From positions 1 to 64,000 of the forward strand of contig QCIR01000001.1 of the NCBI GenBank assembly GCA_003216575.1: a stretch of 64,000 bases of DNA, given 5' to 3'. A model generated the notes under the pieces. The model was not told the DNA's origin and made no database searches. It saw only the letters and a program-made list of their open reading frames with translations. Source of the stretch: Prochlorococcus sp. AG-402-M23 (GTDB taxonomy: Bacteria; Cyanobacteriota; Cyanobacteriia; PCC-6307; Cyanobiaceae). Position 1 is the first letter of the stretch. Every line of letters starts with the position of its first letter. A program made the translations under genes and the position numbers. Of the stretch, positions 59,941-64,000 are shown in pieces.

Positions 59941-60549
59941 ATGATTAATTTATCTTATAGGTTTGAACAAAACTCATGTTCATTACAACTTGCAGGTATG
60001 CCTGATGTCTCAAATGGAGATTCAATAGATACTATAGGTATCTTGTCTTCATGGACTTTAAAAATTATTGGTTTCCCTTTGTTGGAGGGTGAAAAAGAGC
60101 ATCTTGATAATTTAATGCAGGTCGTTCTTCAATACTCACGATTGTATATATCTGGAATCCGAAAAAAAGTTGTCTCTAGTAAAAACGTTGTAGCAATATT
60201 TCCTTTTGGGAAAAAACATAAGCTTCTTCTTAATAGCACCAGGGATGGAGTTAAGCCTCTAGAAATTATTTTAGATGATTCAGAATTTTCAGATCTTATA
60301 CGATGTTTTGATCTTTTAAGATATGACTCTAGATTTAATATAAATTGGGAGAAAGATAAGGATATACCTTTTACTAAAAGATATATTAATCAAAATTCAA
60401 GCAAATCGAAACGAAATATAAATATAATTTATGCATTTATTGTCTTTATTGCAACGGGTTCATTGTTATTATTAGTTCCAATCAAAAATAACAATGAACT
60501 CAAGATGAATAATAATAAATCTACAGATATATCCGAAATCAATAAATAA
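59941..60549 (+). CDS. DUF4335 family protein
   Basis: Pattern of DUF4335: SYRFEQNSCSLQLAGMPDVS, LSSWTLKIIGFPLLEGEKEH, LDNLMQVVLQYSRLYISGIR, a middle soluble part and a C-terminal transmembrane helix (IIYAFIVFIATGSLLLLVPI) near residue 165-185. Partner of DUF3038. The helix suggests a membrane complex. Function unknown. Confidence 0.85.
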   Translation: MINLSYRFEQNSCSLQLAGMPDVSNGDSIDTIGILSSWTLKIIGFPLLEGEKEHLDNLMQVVLQYSRLYISGIRKKVVSSKNVVAIFPFGKKHKLLLNSTRDGVKPLEIILDDSEFSDLIRCFDLLRYDSRFNINWEKDKDIPFTKRYINQNSSKSKRNINIIYAFIVFIATGSLLLLVPIKNNNELKMNNNKSTDISEINK

Positions 60550-60663
60550 AAGCTTTTTCAATTTTTATTATTCAATAAGACATATACATTTTATTGATTT
60601 TTTATATTAATCATCTCAGATACATTAAAAATCATTTAGTATATCTATAAATATTTATTTTAT

Positions 60664-61314
60664 ATGAAACTTTCTTTTGAAGATAGGAATAAAATCGATA
60701 CATCTGATGATCAGATATTTTATCAACAGCCAAGGTATGTATATCATCTCAGCAAGTCATTTAGAACGCGACTTTCATATTTATATTCATTATATCTTTT
60801 AAATCATTATGTAATTCTTGATTTAATGAGTAGCTGGGTAAGTCACTTGCCAAACGATAAAAAATATAAAAAAGTCATTGGACATGGACTTAACGAATTA
60901 GAGCTCAAAAGCAATAATAGACTTGATACATACTGGGTCCAAAATTTAAATGAATCTCAGAATATGCCATTTGAGGATTCAACTATTGACGCTGCCTTAA
61001 TTGTAGCCGGATGGCAGTATCTCCAATATCCTGAAAATGTATCGTTAGAACTATCTAGGATTATCAAATCTAATTCATTATTGATTATTTCTTTTACAAA
61101 TCGAGCATTCTGGACTAAATCTCCCAATATCTGGACTTATTCTTCAGAGGAAAAAAGAATTGAATATGTATATGGCATTCTAGAATCTAATGGATGGAGA
61201 ATTGAAAAAATAATTAAAGAAAAAACATATGAAAAAAAGCTATTAGGGCTTTATACTTCAGAGAGTGATCCATTCTTTTCTGTTATTGCGAAAAATAATA
61301 AGTCTAACAACTGA
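60664..61314 (+). CDS. SAM-dependent methyltransferase-like protein
   Basis: A 216-residue protein: VILDLMSSWVSHLPND is the likely SAM loop (motif I is diverged, DLMSSW for DxGxG), with GLNELELKSNNRLDTYWVQN, NMPFEDSTIDAALIVAGWQY and SRIIKSNSLLIISFTNRAFW matching methyltransferase strands 2-5. Conserved in cyanobacteria; the substrate is unknown and SAM binding is uncertain because of the changed motif I. Confidence 0.75.
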   Translation: MKLSFEDRNKIDTSDDQIFYQQPRYVYHLSKSFRTRLSYLYSLYLLNHYVILDLMSSWVSHLPNDKKYKKVIGHGLNELELKSNNRLDTYWVQNLNESQNMPFEDSTIDAALIVAGWQYLQYPENVSLELSRIIKSNSLLIISFTNRAFWTKSPNIWTYSSEEKRIEYVYGILESNGWRIEKIIKEKTYEKKLLGLYTSESDPFFSVIAKNNKSNN

Positions 61315-61367
61315 ACTAGTTTTAATGAATTAATTTATATATTATAGTAAAACAATAGTATTTTTTT

Positions 61368-61676
61368 ATGCCCTACTCTCTAATTAAATTTAGTTCTGAG
61401 GATTGTGGTACCTGTCACAGAATGAGTTTCTTTGATTCAAAAGTTGCTCAAGAATTAGGTATTGAATTTATTAGCGTTAAACTCCAGGATACCTTGGTTT
61501 ATAGAAAATATAGACCAATTCTGTTGAAAAAATATCCTACTAAAGAAGGAATGGGATGGCCAACCTATCTATTGGTAAATGATCCCGAAGGAGATTTCAA
61601 AATTATCGGTGAGTTAAAAGGAGGGATTGCTAAGGGTGATTTTAGAGAAAGACTTGCAAAAATATTATCTGAATAA
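61368..61676 (+). CDS. thioredoxin-like protein
   Basis: A 102-residue thioredoxin fold: IKFSSEDCGTCHRMSFF with the active CGTC motif (CxxC), then FISVKLQDT, the cis-Pro region GMGWPTYLLV and GGIAKGDFRERL. The CGTCH site differs from CGPC, usual for specialised thioredoxins. Probably cytoplasmic disulfide reductase for an unknown partner. Confidence 0.87.
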   Translation: MPYSLIKFSSEDCGTCHRMSFFDSKVAQELGIEFISVKLQDTLVYRKYRPILLKKYPTKEGMGWPTYLLVNDPEGDFKIIGELKGGIAKGDFRERLAKILSE

Positions 61677-61683
61677 ACTAATA

Positions 61684-61851
61684 TCAATTCACTGGCTGCA
61701 TTAAGCCACCACTACCTGAGTCTGAATCATCATCATCGTTCTCTGCGTCAAAGGTCAACAGTGTATATAGCCCCAAAGCTACAAGGCTAATTATTCCACT
61801 AACTAGACTTAAGCCATATTGGTTAGTACTCGTTTCAAGTATTTCTCCCAA
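61684..61851 (-). CDS. one-helix protein with NDDDD-GG tail (family member 4)
   Basis: TTG 61851 gives 55 residues: GEILETSTNQYGLSLVSGII, helix to ALGLYTLLTF and the tail AENDDDDSDSGSGGLMQPVN. It shares the acidic run, glycines and Met-x-PV end with 6269, 13091 and 15692. No in-frame ATG, so TTG is used. Sits behind mfd, which is on the same strand. Confidence 0.65.
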   Translation of the reverse strand: MGEILETSTNQYGLSLVSGIISLVALGLYTLLTFDAENDDDDSDSGSGGLMQPVN

Positions 61852-61962
61852 GGTAAAATGCTCAAATTTTGGAGACTATAGCAAGCTTTGATAATAAAAG
61901 TGTTTTGCTCAACCAATTGAAGAATTGACATGATCTTTTTTATCTCAAAAATATAAATAAAT

Positions 61963-64000
61963 TTAATTATTAGTAATTTCTAAATTCATTAAATTAAGCC
62001 ATTCAGTTAGTTGTTCTAAAAGTTTATCGCTATCCAATATTCCTAGTCCTCTTATAGTAACAGTCGAGCAACGATCTCCTTTTTTAAAAATAAATCGTCC
62101 GTGAAGATGATTTGCCAAGCCTTTTCTTAATAATTTAAATGCTGGCTCATCCATCATGGTCTCTAATTCCACATTAGGTTTAGACAATTTTATTCTTGAG
62201 AAGCCACATTTTTTAGCGATAATTTTTAACTTCATTACCTCTATTAATGATTCAACTGCCTTAGGTAATGCTCCATACCTGTCGATAAGGCTGCTTGCAA
62301 ATTGAACTAATGAATCATTGTTTTCACATTGCGTTGCTAATCTATAAGCATTTATTTTTTCGTCTGGATCAGTTATCCAATCACCAGGTATAAAAGCTGT
62401 AATGGGTAAATCTATTTGTGTATCCTCCACAGATGGAATATCCTGCCCTTGAATTTCTGCAATAGTTTCTTGTAATAATTCCATGTACAAATCAAATCCA
62501 ATTGATTCCATTTGCCCACTTTGCTCAATGCCTAAAATATTTCCAACTCCCCTTATTTCCATATCTCTCATCGCTAATTGATAACCACTACCCAAGTCAC
62601 TAAATTCTTGAATTGCCTTTAATCGCTGCCTTGCAGGATCATTTAATTTTTCGTTACTAGGATAAAATAACCAAGCATGTGCTTGTACACCACTACGACC
62701 GACTCGGCCCCTTAATTGATATAGCTGAGATAATCCAAATTTATGCGAATCTTCAATTAAAATTGTATTAACTCTAGGAATATCTAAACCACTTTCAACA
62801 ATAGTTGTACAGAGCAATATATCTGCCTCACCAGCATTGAATGCCAGCATTGCATTTTCAAGTGTGCCTTCCTCCATTTGTCCATGAGCAATAAGTAATT
62901 TTACATTTGGAATCATTATTTTTAATTTTTCAGCTACTTCTTCTATCCCTTTGATTCGAGGAACTATATAAAATATTTGACCACCTCTATCAATTTCTTG
63001 GGAAATTGCACTTCTTATTATTTCATTATCGAGTGGTGCTAAATGAGTTTTAATAGGTCTACGTAATGGTGGAGGTGTTGTAATTAAGCTCATTTCACGT
63101 ACTCCAGAAAGACTCATATATAGCGTTCGTGGAATTGGAGTTGCAGAAAGGGTTAATACATCAACACTTTTTTTTAACTCCTTAATTTTTTCTTTCTGAT
63201 TAACTCCAAAACGCTGTTCTTCATCTATAACTAAAAGTCCTAAATCCTTATAAAGTAATTTTTTATTTAGAAGCTGATGTGTACCAACAACTGCATCAAT
63301 TTGACCATCCTTAAGTCCACTTACTATTTGTTTTCTTTCACTACTAGTTTTAAATCTATTCAATAATGATACTTTTATAGGGTATGGGGCAAATCGATCA
63401 GATATAGTTCTCCAATGTTGTTGAGATAAGACAGTTGTTGGTGCTAAAAATGCTATTTGTTTTCCTGAAGTAATGGCCTTAAATATTGCTCTTATTGCAA
63501 CTTCAGTCTTACCAAATCCAACGTCTCCACAGACTAGTCTATCCATAGGTTTATTACTTTCCATATCAGCTTTTACTTCTGTTGTAGCTTTTGCCTGATC
63601 AGGAGTCAGAGCATAAGGAAACGAATCTTCTAGTTCTTCTTGCCAAGGGCCGTCAATCGGAAACTTGAATCCTTTTTCTTTGCTTCTTTCTGCATATAAC
63701 TTAATTAAATCAATTGCAACTTTTTTTACAGATTTCTTAGCTTTTTCTTTGATTTTGTTCCAGTTTGCACCACCAAGTTTGCTTATAGAAGGAGTCTTGG
63801 AATTTGAATTTCTGTATCTACCTAAACTACCTAATTGATCTGCTGCAACACTAAGTTTACCATCCATATATTTTATCACCAAGTAATCTCTAGATTCTCC
63901 ATTAATGTTTAGTTTTTCTATTTTTTGAAACAATCCAATACCATGGTTTCTATGAACAACATAATCACCAGGATTCATTTTATTAGGGTCGATTCTCTTA
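61963..64000 (-). CDS. mfd: transcription-repair coupling factor (N-terminal part beyond window)
   Basis: Frees stalled RNA polymerase and brings UvrA to the lesion. The visible 679 residues start in the RNAP-interacting domain ([18 protein letters not shown]), then the helicase: Walker [46 protein letters not shown], and [15 protein letters not shown], with C-terminal repression domain. The reading frame continues to the right edge, so the true start lies outside. ATG 63978 is internal. Confidence 0.95.
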   Translation of the reverse strand, partial: KRIDPNKMNPGDYVVHRNHGIGLFQKIEKLNINGESRDYLVIKYMDGKLSVAADQLGSLGRYRNSNSKTPSISKLGGANWNKIKEKAKKSVKKVAIDLIKLYAERSKEKGFKFPIDGPWQEELEDSFPYALTPDQAKATTEVKADMESNKPMDRLVCGDVGFGKTEVAIRAIFKAITSGKQIAFLAPTTVLSQQHWRTISDRFAPYPIKVSLLNRFKTSSERKQIVSGLKDGQIDAVVGTHQLLNKKLLYKDLGLLVIDEEQRFGVNQKEKIKELKKSVDVLTLSATPIPRTLYMSLSGVREMSLITTPPPLRRPIKTHLAPLDNEIIRSAISQEIDRGGQIFYIVPRIKGIEEVAEKLKIMIPNVKLLIAHGQMEEGTLENAMLAFNAGEADILLCTTIVESGLDIPRVNTILIEDSHKFGLSQLYQLRGRVGRSGVQAHAWLFYPSNEKLNDPARQRLKAIQEFSDLGSGYQLAMRDMEIRGVGNILGIEQSGQMESIGFDLYMELLQETIAEIQGQDIPSVEDTQIDLPITAFIPGDWITDPDEKINAYRLATQCENNDSLVQFASSLIDRYGALPKAVESLIEVMKLKIIAKKCGFSRIKLSKPNVELETMMDEPAFKLLRKGLANHLHGRFIFKKGDRCSTVTIRGLGILDSDKLLEQLTEWLNLMNLEITNN

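Noticed and set aside
1-64000. CRISPR array, rRNA or tRNA genes
   Set aside because: No regularly spaced direct repeats, no rRNA-like sequence and no complete tRNA cloverleaf were seen on reading.

Overview
The window reads as a chromosome segment of a marine picocyanobacterium. It is AT-rich, very dense in small genes, and carries chlH (magnesium chelatase), many high-light-inducible proteins (Hli), a cyAbrB regulator, a delta-12-type desaturase and cyanobacterium-only families (DUF3038/DUF4335, DUF2862, DUF2949, DUF2389). The best fit is Prochlorococcus, probably a low-light-adapted but Hli-rich lineage. The genus assignment is inference from gene content and composition; no rRNA or tRNA gene was seen.

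Layout. Positions 1-6.8 kb hold a lysine/alanine-rich protein tail, many one-helix or secreted microproteins, a MAPEG-family membrane protein, a LOG-family hydrolase and a DUF1330 protein. A perfect 656-bp direct repeat (6844-7499 and 16922-17577) then brackets about 9.4 kb. Between the copies lie pstS (phosphate binding), an arsenic cassette (arsJ, an ArsJ-type GAPDH, arsR), two Hli genes, more microproteins and a decayed gene for a plastoquinol terminal oxidase (PTOX). From 17.6 to 49.9 kb the window is flexible-looking, with mostly uncharacterised small proteins. It holds a five-gene Hli cluster with TAATG overlaps, two orphan proteins resembling the adenylation domain of NAD-dependent DNA ligase, cyAbrB, a DUF2130 protein, a GIY-YIG-like membrane protein, a K+ channel, Nif11-like peptides, a desaturase and an ABC exporter. 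From 49.9 to 64 kb core genes dominate: S4 protein, tpiA, folP, chlH, dapB, a UbiH-like monooxygenase, apt, DUF3038/DUF4335, a thioredoxin-like protein and a right-truncated mfd.

How parts fit together. Phosphate and arsenic handling are coupled by position: arsenate enters by phosphate uptake, the GAPDH/ArsJ pair makes and exports 1-arseno-3-phosphoglycerate, and ArsR senses arsenite. A palindrome of the same form (ATATCAAT-N4-ATTGAT) lies upstream of both arsR/gap and pstS, so ArsR may also act on pstS. The Hli genes, chlH and lost PTOX are the light-management theme.

Several microprotein families recur in the window: four membrane proteins ending in an acidic run, glycines and a Met-rich tail; three secreted acidic proteins ending in an FPF motif; four short helical proteins with an LKxxTxC motif; and a pair of 49-residue proteins with STPAPTA. 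These families and the ligase-like orphans are the best candidates for undescribed biology.
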